DNA of 62,898 nucleotides from contig JAFEBA010000031.1 in assembly GCA_018266105.1 (NCBI GenBank), positions 1-62,898 on the forward strand, given 5' to 3'. Each line of letters starts with the position of its first letter. The first letter of the stretch is position 1. The notes beneath the pieces are model-generated. The model was not told the DNA's origin, ran no database searches, and worked only from the letters and a program-made list of their open reading frames with translations. This document shows, piece after piece, positions 1 through 7,291 of the stretch. Origin of the DNA: a bacterium. GTDB lineage: Bacteria; Vulcanimicrobiota; Xenobia; Xenobiales; JADMJV01. A program made the translations under genes and the position numbers.

Positions 1-414
1 GTGATCCGGCCCGAAGCGCAAAACTCGGTAGCCGTGCCAGCGCTTATCCGGCAGATTAGGATTCAGAGTCTCACGCGCTGCCTGCGGCGCAAGCCTGGAA
101 AGCACTTTCTTGATCCGAGAAAGCCGGTTGATCTCGCAGATATAGAGGTCTTCATCAGCAAAGGCTACGCCATTGGGCGAGTTGAGACCCCTGGCCAGTT
201 CGACCACTTTGCGCTGAGGGGTGACGGCAAAAACCTTCTCATTGGTCGTACCCACAAAGAGAGTCCCATCAGGAGCTACAGACATGTGGCGCGCACCGGG
301 AACACGAGCGTAGAGCTCCAGATGAAAGCCGGAAGGGATCTGAATCTGGCTCAAATCAGGCTGTGCTGCGGCGCAGCCGCCCAGCCACAGGACGAACAGA
401 AGCCTTTTTAGCAC
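1..414 (-). CDS. PQQ-type sugar dehydrogenase (L-sorbosone dehydrogenase-like) lipoprotein, 5' part only
   Basis: The minus strand reads from a GTG at 414 through the window edge, giving the first 138 residues; the C-terminus lies outside. Residues 1-14 form a short signal peptide ending in a lipobox (LGGC), so the protein is probably an outer-surface lipoprotein. The next part reads GFHLELYARVPGARHMSV, then APDGTLFVGT and LNSPNGVAFADEDLYICEIN. This is the blade pattern of soluble-glucose/L-sorbosone dehydrogenase beta-propellers, which oxidise sugars with PQQ. The start overlaps the stop of the upstream gene (GTGCTAA), so the two are translationally coupled. Being paired with xanthine-dehydrogenase-type subunits is unusual. 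Family is fairly certain; substrate and PQQ use are inferred. Confidence 0.75.
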   Translation of the reverse strand, partial: MLKRLLFVLWLGGCAAAQPDLSQIQIPSGFHLELYARVPGARHMSVAPDGTLFVGTTNEKVFAVTPQRKVVELARGLNSPNGVAFADEDLYICEINRLSRIKKVLSRLAPQAARETLNPNLPDKRWHGYRVLRFGPDH

Positions 415-641
415 CGGGTGGGTTCAGGCGCCAATAACAACTCCTGCAACGGTAGGCTGACTTCCACAGCCTTGAATTCTACATTCCGACCGTGAGCCTG
501 GGCGGCCAACATCCGGCTGGCGTCAACCAACCGACCCTCCAGCCACACCCCCTGCTCCGTCTGCAATAGCTCAGAGAGCAGAGTTCCGGGCTCCACCTCA
601 TAGACACGGGCCTGGTGATTCAGCGTCAATTCAATACGCAC
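408..641 (-). CDS. Ferredoxin-like small subunit of a xanthine dehydrogenase-type enzyme, without cluster cysteines
   Basis: A 77-residue protein starting at GTG 641, six bases after an AAGGAG. It begins VRIELTLNHQARVYEVEPGT, the beta-grasp start of the [2Fe-2S] small subunit of molybdenum hydroxylases. It then continues LLSELLQTEQ and GVWLEGRLVDASRMLAAQAH, which matches the family's segment after the cluster loop (VLVDGR..ACL.LA). The loop that should lie between, with the CxxxxCGxC cysteines, is missing, and so is the C-terminal helical 2Fe-2S domain. The only cysteine is the last residue. It follows the FAD subunit gene by 10 bases and overlaps the downstream lipoprotein gene by 7. It is either a decayed subunit or a structural linker without iron-sulphur chemistry. 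Confidence 0.6.
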   Translation of the reverse strand: MRIELTLNHQARVYEVEPGTLLSELLQTEQGVWLEGRLVDASRMLAAQAHGRNVEFKAVEVSLPLQELLLAPEPTRC

Positions 642-651
642 TGGGGTCTCC

Positions 652-1494
652 TTAGCTGGCAATCTGCAAGAGCGCGCGTCGAGTGAGAACACCCGCAAGC
701 TCTCTTCGATAATCGGCGCTGGCGCGCAGGTCAAGGACCGGGTCCACCAGCTCCGTAACAATACTGACCACGTTGTCGATCACATCGGACTCAAGCGGCT
801 TCTCCAACAAAGCACGTTCGGCTTCTAGAATCCTCTGCGGGGTGCGCCCAATCGCTCCCAGCGCAATTCGAACTTTGGAGCAGAGGCCATTGTCCATTTC
901 CATGGTGACGGCCAGATTGACCAGGGCCTGGTCCACAGGACTGCGTCCAAATTTCAGAAAGACGCCTCGGGCGGCTGCAGCGGGCCGAGGAATCTGGATC
1001 TCTTTGAGAATCCCCTGGCCCACAGCCGTGCGGCGGTAATCCACGAAAAAGTCTTGAATGGGCACGCGTTCCTCACCCCCCAGGCGCGCCACCACCACTT
1101 CTGCATCCAGGGCCAACAACGCCGGGGGACTGTCGGCGAACGGACCGCCACCAACCAGGTTGCCGCCCAACGTCGCGGTATTGCGGACCTCGGTGGGCCA
1201 CCCCTGACAGGAACTGGAGGAGAGGACCCCGCTGGCCAGCTTGGCCACCGCGGGCGAGACAGCCAGCTGGTGCATGGTCGTGGTGGCGCCGATGCGCAGG
1301 CATTCTGCTTCGTCCTCGATATAATCCAGCCCCAGGCGGGTCAGATCGATCAAGCAACGGATCTCGGGCGGAAGATTCGGAACGATCTCCGTGCCTCCCG
1401 CGATAGGAGCGGCTGCTTCGCCGTACTCGTGCTTCTTCTGCACAGCCTCAGCCAGAGACTGCGGGTAAAGGAACTCCTCAAGCTGACGTATCAC
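652..1494 (-). CDS. FAD-binding medium subunit of xanthine dehydrogenase / CO dehydrogenase-type molybdenum hydroxylase
   Basis: 280 residues from GTG 1494, a normal length for CoxM/XdhB-type subunits, which pass electrons from the Fe-S subunit to FAD. The first FAD loop reads PIAGGTEIVP (residues about 30-39). The second is RNTATLGGNLVGGGPFADSP, followed by ALLALDA, and the C-terminal domain contains DYRRTAV. These are the family signatures. It is first in a minus-strand operon with a cysteine-free small subunit and a propeller lipoprotein. The large molybdopterin-binding subunit is not in view and cannot lie directly upstream, because a divergent gene begins 57 bases away. The function as a complete hydroxylase is therefore unproven. 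Confidence 0.85.
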   Translation of the reverse strand: MIRQLEEFLYPQSLAEAVQKKHEYGEAAAPIAGGTEIVPNLPPEIRCLIDLTRLGLDYIEDEAECLRIGATTTMHQLAVSPAVAKLASGVLSSSSCQGWPTEVRNTATLGGNLVGGGPFADSPPALLALDAEVVVARLGGEERVPIQDFFVDYRRTAVGQGILKEIQIPRPAAAARGVFLKFGRSPVDQALVNLAVTMEMDNGLCSKVRIALGAIGRTPQRILEAERALLEKPLESDVIDNVVSIVTELVDPVLDLRASADYRRELAGVLTRRALLQIAS

Positions 1495-1551
1495 CGCTTA
1501 AAAATTCCCCGCCAGCAGGGCTGTCCCTCCCCAGGAGTGAACAGCCGAGGC

Positions 1552-1788
1552 GTGGATCAGATCTTTCTTGAACTCGGACGTGCCTTCGCCTGGACTCTGG
1601 TCTCCGCACTGGCTATGGGTGTATCGCTGGGCATCGTCATTAAAATCTTCGACGCCTTCACTCCCGGACTCAACGAAATCGAAGAGTTGCGAAAAGGCAA
1701 CGTGGCCGTCGGAATCGTGCTGGCAGCCGTCATCCTGGCCACGGGCATCGTCATCGGCCTGACACTGCACGCTCCCGTCCCCGTTTAA
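1552..1788 (+). CDS. DUF350-family small membrane protein
   Basis: 78 residues with two hydrophobic segments (about 10-30 and 50-72) separated by a short loop containing NEIEELRKGNVAVGIVLAAV. That loop is the DUF350 (YjfL-type) signature of small inner-membrane proteins of unknown function. I chose GTG 1552 because it starts just before the first membrane segment; the reading frame stays open further upstream and the ribosome site (GAGG one base before GTG, or AGGAG further up) is not decisive. GTG 1537 is an alternative. It is divergent from the FAD subunit gene and convergent with the glutathione synthetase gene. Confidence 0.6.
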   Translation: MDQIFLELGRAFAWTLVSALAMGVSLGIVIKIFDAFTPGLNEIEELRKGNVAVGIVLAAVILATGIVIGLTLHAPVPV

Positions 1789-1802
1789 ACCAGTTCTCCG
1801 GC

Positions 1803-3179
1803 TCAGGGAACCGCTGCCGTATCCAGGAAGGAGTAGCCCCCCAACACCAGGCCTTCCCGGTTGTGCACGTGCTTGGTGCGCAGAAGGTAGCCCTCAACGT
1901 CTTCAAATTCCGGATCGGACTTGCCCTCATCCCAAAGCGCGTAGGTGAAATGCCCCATTTCCGTGACGCACAAATCATCCACCACCTTTTCTTCCACCAG
2001 CCGCACAGCCCGGAAGGCGTCTTGCTTAATCGCCTCCATGAGGATGAAGGCTTCCGCCTCCCGCTTGGAGAGCTTCTTCAGCTGCTCCACCATTTGATCC
2101 CCAAAATAGTTGTTGCCACCACCCTCACGACTGGGCTTGAGCACCCAGTTCTCGGGTTCGGCCAAAGCCAGTTCACGCCCGGTGCCCCCCCGCATCGAGC
2201 CATCCACCGGAGCCATGGCCACCATGGTTTCCAGCAACTCGACCGCTTCCTGAGGTGAAACAAACTTTTCCAACATCGCCTGGTCGGCCAGCACCTGCTG
2301 AATCTTCTTGGTATTGGCCAGCTGAATGGTTACGCTGGGAATAGACATCGTCTGACTGTGCTCCAGCAAGCGGCGACCCTTCCAGGCCAGCTCATTGGTA
2401 TAGTGGTCGGGACTGTAGCCAGCCCGAAAGTAAGCGATGGCGGCCGACTTGCCCTTAAGACAGGTGTAGCCGTCGCGAATCTCGCCCTGCTCGCCCAGTT
2501 CATCCAGAGTCGTCCGCACCACCGGGATCCCATATTCAAGAACCAGCTCGGCCTGCATGCTGCGCTGATCAAAAGCATTCACTTCGCCGGGCGGGACGAT
2601 AAACAGAATCACCTGGCCAGCCCTGGCATAGTGCTTGTAGCCCAGAGCCAGACCTTTGCAGATCGTGCTGCCCCCACGATGGGGCACAACCTGCTTAACC
2701 AGCTCGGTACCAGCATAGAGAAAACGTATGGCGGCGTTGACCCGCTGAGAAGCGTAGCCAAGGCTGGCCGCCATAAGGTTGGTCTCAACCTGCTTGGGTA
2801 CAATCCCCTGAGGAGTGACAGCCGGCATAAAATCGTTGCGGCTCAAGAACAACCAGGGCCTGGAAATCGGCTTCTCAGGCAGACAGCTATAAAGGCCCTT
2901 CACAAAGTCATCCACCTCACGACTGGCAGCCAGGTGTTCGTCCAGAAAATCCCTTTGCTGCGACACTCGCAGGTACAACTTGTTATACAGCGGACTGACG
3001 CGCCGTCCGTGCTCATAGAAGCCTTTGGGAGCCTCCCAGGGATAGAGCGTGAAGGGCAGGTGGCCGATGCTGCCGTCTTTGCGATAACGGACCAATCCGT
3101 GGGCCATCACATACTCGAGGGCTTCTTGAGCCAGATCGGCGGCTTGATCAATCAATGGAGAGGCAGGGCTGCTGTTCAT
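1803..3179 (-). CDS. Eukaryotic-type glutathione synthetase
   Basis: 458 residues. The protein resembles the eukaryotic GSS fold, not bacterial GshB. It has the substrate region QVETNLMAASLGYAS (about 130-144), FDQRSMQAEL (203-212), AYFRAGYSPDHY (249-260), the run LANTKKIQQVL (287-297), and the ATP-grasp/glycine-rich loop WVLKPSREGGGNNYFGDQM (345-363). The human enzyme has very similar segments. GSS joins gamma-glutamylcysteine and glycine using ATP. No gamma-glutamylcysteine ligase is adjacent, so the dipeptide or a related substrate must come from elsewhere. It lies 48 bases downstream of an unknown gene and is probably co-transcribed with it. Family assignment is strong; the exact thiol product is inferred. 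Confidence 0.85.
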   Translation of the reverse strand: MNSSPASPLIDQAADLAQEALEYVMAHGLVRYRKDGSIGHLPFTLYPWEAPKGFYEHGRRVSPLYNKLYLRVSQQRDFLDEHLAASREVDDFVKGLYSCLPEKPISRPWLFLSRNDFMPAVTPQGIVPKQVETNLMAASLGYASQRVNAAIRFLYAGTELVKQVVPHRGGSTICKGLALGYKHYARAGQVILFIVPPGEVNAFDQRSMQAELVLEYGIPVVRTTLDELGEQGEIRDGYTCLKGKSAAIAYFRAGYSPDHYTNELAWKGRRLLEHSQTMSIPSVTIQLANTKKIQQVLADQAMLEKFVSPQEAVELLETMVAMAPVDGSMRGGTGRELALAEPENWVLKPSREGGGNNYFGDQMVEQLKKLSKREAEAFILMEAIKQDAFRAVRLVEEKVVDDLCVTEMGHFTYALWDEGKSDPEFEDVEGYLLRTKHVHNREGLVLGGYSFLDTAAVP

Positions 3180-3227
3180 GGGCGCTGCTTTGGGAGCCCG
3201 CGGGATGTGTCCTTCTGGGCTAAAGGC

Positions 3228-3662
3228 CTAAACCGCGGCTGAGTCCGGCCCGCGCTGGGTCATCTGAAAGACGCTGAGGAAGTCTTCCACCGCTTCGCGA
3301 TGAGTGGGATCCGAGAGAATCGTCTTGGCGATCTTGTTCTGCATCTGAGGGTAGGCCGGATTCTTGGTGAAATGCTCGCCGTATTCCTGACCGATCACTC
3401 CGTCCACCAGCTTTTTGGTGGCCTTGGGCAGATACTCTTCGTCCTCCGGGTCCAGCTCCAAGAGGCCGGGCTTGACATTCTCCAAGAACTTCTCTTGCTT
3501 GGTGGAGGGGAGGCCCTGGGCGGCAGTGCTGGGCGTGTAGACATCGGAGGCTTTGCCGGTGGGAGCACTGGGCTCCTGACCGGTCGACTCTTTCATCTTC
3601 TTCTTCTGGGTCTCGAACCAGGCCGTAGAGAGCGGAGGGGGACCTTGATTAAGCGGATCCAA
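3228..3662 (-). CDS. Hypothetical hydrophilic protein upstream of glutathione synthetase
   Basis: 144 residues with no signal peptide or membrane segment. The first 60 residues are polar and rich in Pro, Ser, Thr, Gln and Lys and look disordered. The C-terminal 80 residues (from about GLLELDPEDEEYLPKATKKL) look helical and carry several acidic and aromatic residues. ATG 3662 has GGAGG a few bases upstream (complement of cctcc near 3674). It starts at the edge of the 354-base gap before the flagellar operon and is probably the first gene of a two-gene transcript with glutathione synthetase. I do not recognise the family. Confidence 0.6.
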   Translation of the reverse strand: MDPLNQGPPPLSTAWFETQKKKMKESTGQEPSAPTGKASDVYTPSTAAQGLPSTKQEKFLENVKPGLLELDPEDEEYLPKATKKLVDGVIGQEYGEHFTKNPAYPQMQNKIAKTILSDPTHREAVEDFLSVFQMTQRGPDSAAV

Positions 3663-4016
3663 AATTCAAGTGCCCTCCTTTCGCAATCATCTGGCCAGAC
3701 ATTCCCCCGCTCCACTCTTCTTCCTCTAACAGGCGAGGGACAGGTAAGGAAGTTATCACCACCTGAAGGCGACCTGTCTAGGGTACGCGTGCACCAGTTT
3801 AGACGCCCCCAAAGAGAGCGTCTGTTCGAGACAAAGCCAAATCATGTTCTCATGCCACTTTGCTCGACCCACATGGGGGAAATTGGTGCCCTGTGTTAAA
3901 CACTCTGTAACATGCCCTCAACAATTCTGAAACAGCCGGTTTGTTAACATACGAGTAACCCACCGGACAGAAAATTGAGTGGGTAGCCCCCCAGGTTCGT
4001 AGTCAAGGAGGTCGTC
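3663..4016. promoter_or_regulatory. 354-base divergent region upstream of flgB
   Basis: No supported gene lies here. It must hold the promoter of the minus-strand pair and that of flgB. Visible elements are a 6-bp hairpin (AGACGC 3802-3807 with GCGTCT), a TTAAC box at 3944-3948 followed by GTAAC, the sequence AAAATTGAGTGGGTAGCCCC at 3971-3990 that recurs in the fliG leader, and GCCCCCCAGGTT at 3986-3997 that recurs (one base shorter) before the rod/hook gene at 13061. A weak -35/-10 pair is TTGGTG 3883 / TGTAAC 3906. I could not fix the transcription start. Confidence 0.45.
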
Positions 4017-4427
4017 GTGGGAAACCCTTTTAAGGTCGCGGATACCGAGTATCTAGAGAAGGCGCTCAATGCCGCCAGTCTGCGCCAGCAAGTCATTTCC
4101 AACAACATTGCCAACGTCAATACCCAGGGCTATCAAGGCCAGACGGTAAACTTCGAAGGCCACCTCCGTGAAGCGATGGACGCCGAAGCGGGCAACGAAG
4201 AGAGCGCCGTCGCCGGCGCCGTCGACCCTGAGTTCTCCACCGGCGAGGGTGGCGGCTGGACCAAGGCCAACCTCAAGCCCACGGTCGAAGCCCAGGACGG
4301 CAAGCTCAACATCAACAACGAGATGTCCAGCCTGGCCAAGAATCAGATTATGTATAACGCTCTGGCCACGAAGATCTCCGGTGTATACGGCGCCCTCAAG
4401 TGGGTCGTCGAGAACAGCGGCCGCTAG
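4017..4427 (+). CDS. flgB: Flagellar basal-body rod protein FlgB
   Basis: 136 residues from GTG 4017, six bases after AAGGAGG, which settles the start. FlgB is one of the proximal rod proteins linking the MS ring to the distal rod. The N-terminal rod motif reads LRQQVISNNIANVNTQGYQG (about 22-41). The C-terminus ends in the amphipathic helix SLAKNQIMYNALATKISGVY typical of FlgB. There is a short charged insertion in the centre (AEAGNEESAVAGAV). It heads the flgB-flgC-fliE-fliF transcript, 19 bases before flgC. Confidence 0.95.
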   Translation: MGNPFKVADTEYLEKALNAASLRQQVISNNIANVNTQGYQGQTVNFEGHLREAMDAEAGNEESAVAGAVDPEFSTGEGGGWTKANLKPTVEAQDGKLNINNEMSSLAKNQIMYNALATKISGVYGALKWVVENSGR

Positions 4428-4446
4428 GTAGTAGGAGGAAGTAGAT

Positions 4447-4938
4447 ATGAAGTTTTTCTCGACATTCGACACCGCTGCCAGCGGAATGCGCGCCGAACAG
4501 TTCCGGATGGACCTGATCTCGGAGAACATCGCCAACGCCCACACCGCCAAGACCGCCGAGGGCACTCCTTATCGCCGCAAAATGGCCATCGCCACCGCGG
4601 AAAACAAAGCTCAGTTTGACTCGGAATTTTCCGCCGCGTCTTTCGACGTAAGCTCGGAGTTCGACAACAGCAAATCAGGCACGGCCGCCTACAACGGCGG
4701 AGGCGTGTCGGTTGCCTCCGTCACCGACAACTCCGACTACAACTGGGTCTATGACCCCACCAACCCCAACGCTGCTCAAGATGGCGAACACAAAGGCTAC
4801 GTAGCGATGCCCAACGTCAACATCATCAGCGAGATGACCAGCATGATGCAGGCCACCCGCTCTTACGAGGCCAACGCAACCCTGGTCGAATCGGCCAAAG
4901 CAATGGCGATGAAAGCCCTGGAAATCGGTAGAGGCTAA
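4447..4938 (+). CDS. flgC: Flagellar basal-body rod protein FlgC
   Basis: 163 residues from ATG 4447, preceded by an AGGAGG site. FlgC forms the proximal rod with FlgB and FlgF. It begins MKFFSTFDTAASGMRAEQFR and continues ISENIANAHTAKTAEGTPYR, the family's rod signature. It ends NVNIISEMTSMMQATRSYEA followed by NATLVESAKAMAMKALEIG, the usual C-terminal helix. Length is slightly above the 135-150 of most FlgC proteins because of a Gly/Ser-rich middle (residues about 60-90). The order flgB-flgC-fliE is conserved in many phyla. Confidence 0.95.
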   Translation: MKFFSTFDTAASGMRAEQFRMDLISENIANAHTAKTAEGTPYRRKMAIATAENKAQFDSEFSAASFDVSSEFDNSKSGTAAYNGGGVSVASVTDNSDYNWVYDPTNPNAAQDGEHKGYVAMPNVNIISEMTSMMQATRSYEANATLVESAKAMAMKALEIGRG

Positions 4939-4949
4939 AGGAGAAACTC

Positions 4950-5300
4950 ATGCAGAACAACGGATTCAGCTTACCAACCTCGGGCATCCAGGGTATCTCC
5001 AACGGGATTACCAGCAAGATTTCCCATCTCGGAGGCGACAGCATCTCGTCTGTCTCCGACGCCCCCACCGCCGAACAGGCTCGCGGCTTCCAGCAGCTCC
5101 TGTCGGACGCCATCGGCAGCGTCAATGAAGCCCAGGACGGCGCCAAGAAAGCCACCGAAGCCTTGATGACGGGCAAGGCCGAGAGCCTGCACGAAGTGCA
5201 GATCGCCGGCGCCAAAGCCGAAATCATGATGAAGCTCACCACGACGGTGACCTCCAAACTGGCGCAAGCCACCACCCAACTGTTCCAGATGCAAGTTTAA
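4950..5300 (+). CDS. fliE: Flagellar hook-basal body protein FliE
   Basis: 116 residues, starting 11 bases after flgC with GGAG upstream. FliE links the MS ring and rod and is the first export substrate of the flagellar type III system. The C-terminal two-thirds match the family: ARGFQQLLSDAIGSVNEAQD near residue 44 and ESLHEVQIAGAKAEIMMKLT near residue 77, ending in a Val/Gln-rich tail. The N-terminal 40 residues are Ser/Gly-rich and not conserved. Position between flgC and fliF supports the call. Confidence 0.92.
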   Translation: MQNNGFSLPTSGIQGISNGITSKISHLGGDSISSVSDAPTAEQARGFQQLLSDAIGSVNEAQDGAKKATEALMTGKAESLHEVQIAGAKAEIMMKLTTTVTSKLAQATTQLFQMQV

Positions 5301-5312
5301 GCGCGCAAAAAA

Positions 5313-5340
5313 AAGCTCTGGGCGGGGTGCAAGGCAGAGC
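5313..5340 (+). other. Short hairpin between fliE and fliF
   Basis: In the 89-base gap a 6-bp stem, GCTCTG paired with CAGAGC, is preceded by a run of A and is followed further on by a run of T (about 5360-5367) just before the fliF ribosome site. It could trim the polar effect between fliE and fliF or act as a mild attenuator. It is not a convincing terminator, because the T run does not follow the stem directly. Confidence 0.25.
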
Positions 5341-5389
5341 AAAGAGACAAAAACAAGGTTTTTTTCCGTAGGTAGGAGAGGAGAACTGA

Positions 5390-7096
5390 ATGGCAACCGG
5401 GATCCAGACAGGAATGCGCACGGGTAGCCGTGCCGGGATGACCGCAGGCAGAGGAGCACCAGGCAAGCCGGGTGGCGGCGGCCTAGGGAAGCTCAAAGAA
5501 ATTTGGGGCGGACTTGGCAAAGGAGCCAAGATCGCTGTCGGTGCGCTGGTGGTAATCATCATCAGCAGCGCCTTATTTGCGTTTGCTTACAGCAGCCAGA
5601 ACGCACCGGTGGATCTTTACACCACCAAAATGCCAAAGGAAGACGTGACGGCCTGCGCTGCGCTCCTGACCGAAAAGGGCATCAATCACTCGGTGAAGGT
5701 CACCGAGGACGGCATTCAGCTGAATCCCAAAGATCGTGGCCGCGCTCGCGCCTTGCTGGCCGCCAACGGTCTTCCCCGCCATACCATTCAGACCACTCCC
5801 GACTCGGGCGCTCTGGGCAAAACCCAGGCCGAAGCTCGCATGATGCGCCAGCGCGTGCTCGAGGGTGAAATCACCGAAGCTCTCCGCCAAATGGAAGGCG
5901 TGGGCGATGCCTACGTCAAGATCGCTACCCCGGACGAGGCCGCTTTCGCCGAAAACGCCAAGCCCACCCAGGCTCGCGTGATGCTCAAGCTCAATCCCGG
6001 CGTGACCCTGGGCGAGAAAGAAGTCGAGGCCGTCGTTCACCTGGTTGCCTACTCAGTTCCTGAACTCGACAAGAAGAACGTCAAAGTGGTCGACACCCAG
6101 ATGAAAGATCTGACGGCCCTGCTCGAACAGTCGGAAGACGGCAGCGTGCCGACCGGCAAAATGGGCCTGATGGAGCAAGAGAAGGCTGAAGGCCTGCGCA
6201 AGAAGGCCCAAGAGCAACTGGACCAGGTGCTTGGCGAAGGCAACTCCAAGGTTGCCGTCACCGTCGAAATGGATTACTCCCAGAAAGAAACCAAGTCCCG
6301 TCTGGTAGGCGGCGCTGGCGACGACGGTCACGTCGTCACCGGCAGCCAGACCAAGGTCGAACGCTACGCCAAGAATCCTGGCGGCAACAGCGGCAGCGAC
6401 CCGGCTCAGACCATGAGCGAAAACCCCGAGGACGAGGAAGTTGCCACCGCAGCCGGAGGCGGAATCCCCAAGGGCAAGGGCGGCAACAACTACGAAAACA
6501 TCACCAAGGCCGAAAAGGTCGACTACAACCGCACTGAGACCACGGTGGTCCAGAAGACCCCCGAAATCAAGAAGATTAGCGCCAACGTCGTGCTCGACAA
6601 CGTCCGCCCCGAAGTCGAGAAGAAGGCGATGGAAATTGTCGGATCCACCATCGGCATCGACGAGAGCCGCGGCGATAAAATCTCCGCAATCAGCCTGCCT
6701 TTCAAGAAAGCCACTCTGTCCACCATCGGAACCGGCGCTCCCGCTGGAGCCGGTGACGCAGCCAACAGCCCCTTCCCGGCCGCCACGCAGGGCGGCGGAA
6801 TGAACACCCAGGTGATCGCTCTGGCCCTGTTCGGACCGGCCGTGCTGCTGCTCGGACTCATCAGCGTCTACCTGCTCAAGCAGCACCGCGTTCAGACCGA
6901 CCGCAGCCAGCTACACCTGGGCAGCCACCACGGCTCGACCTCCACCGACATTGCAGACCTGCTGACCGACAAGTCCGGCAAGGTGACCTCGGTCACCGAG
7001 ACCAAGGTCAACACCTCCGACGCCCTCGAGAAGCTGGCCAAGGAGCGCCCCACCAAGGTTGCCGAAATGCTGAAGAGCACCTGGCTGTCCGGCTAA
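5390..7096 (+). CDS. fliF: Flagellar MS-ring protein FliF
   Basis: 568 residues. FliF makes the inner-membrane MS ring around the export gate. Residues 1-45 are Gly-rich and cytoplasmic. The first membrane segment is about 47-68 (IAVGALVVIIISSALFAFAY), followed by the ring-building YscJ-like domain with APVDLYTTKMPKEDV and the periplasmic FliF C domain. A disordered Gly/Asn-rich stretch near residues 345-385 fits the beta-collar loop. The second membrane segment is about 466-488. The last 25 residues (ALEKLAKERPTKVAEMLKSW-like helix, actual end MLKSTWLSG) form the FliG-binding tail. The start ATG 5390 follows GGAGAGGAG. A strong terminator follows. Confidence 0.95.
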   Translation: MATGIQTGMRTGSRAGMTAGRGAPGKPGGGGLGKLKEIWGGLGKGAKIAVGALVVIIISSALFAFAYSSQNAPVDLYTTKMPKEDVTACAALLTEKGINHSVKVTEDGIQLNPKDRGRARALLAANGLPRHTIQTTPDSGALGKTQAEARMMRQRVLEGEITEALRQMEGVGDAYVKIATPDEAAFAENAKPTQARVMLKLNPGVTLGEKEVEAVVHLVAYSVPELDKKNVKVVDTQMKDLTALLEQSEDGSVPTGKMGLMEQEKAEGLRKKAQEQLDQVLGEGNSKVAVTVEMDYSQKETKSRLVGGAGDDGHVVTGSQTKVERYAKNPGGNSGSDPAQTMSENPEDEEVATAAGGGIPKGKGGNNYENITKAEKVDYNRTETTVVQKTPEIKKISANVVLDNVRPEVEKKAMEIVGSTIGIDESRGDKISAISLPFKKATLSTIGTGAPAGAGDAANSPFPAATQGGGMNTQVIALALFGPAVLLLGLISVYLLKQHRVQTDRSQLHLGSHHGSTSTDIADLLTDKSGKVTSVTETKVNTSDALEKLAKERPTKVAEMLKSTWLSG

Positions 7097-7116
7097 ACAC
7101 CGGAGCTCTCAACTAG

Positions 7117-7145
7117 AAGCCTCCCGTCCGCGGGGGGCTTTTTTG
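7117..7145 (+). terminator. Intrinsic terminator after fliF
   Basis: A 9-bp stem, AGCCTCCCG with CGGGGGGCT and the loop TCCG, is followed directly by TTTTTT. It ends the flgB-flgC-fliE-fliF transcript, so fliG needs its own promoter in 7146-7291. Confidence 0.85.
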
Positions 7146-7200
7146 TTTGCCTGCCGGACACAAACCTGCCGATAGAACTCCCCAGGGGGCCCACAACAAA

Positions 7201-7291
7201 CTGTTAACCTGCGCCAACGAAGGCTTCTGGTGCATTTGTGTGGAATCCTTAAAATTGAGCGGGGTAGACCCGTGAGGAGAGATTGCAGAGT
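7201..7291 (+). promoter_or_regulatory. fliG leader with motifs shared with flgB
   Basis: This stretch between the fliF terminator and fliG has TTAAC at 7204-7208 followed by GCGCCAAC. It also has AAAATTGAGCGGGGTAGACC at 7251-7270, nearly identical to the block 27-46 bases before flgB. The shared block sits immediately upstream of the ribosome site (GAGGAGAG at 7274-7281), so it could be a promoter element or a transcribed leader element common to two flagellar transcripts. Which of these it is cannot be settled from sequence alone. Confidence 0.45.

Noticed and set aside
1..411. Open plus-strand frame covering the first 411 bases
   Set aside because: The minus strand encodes a clear propeller lipoprotein across the same bases; the plus-strand translation has no recognisable pattern.
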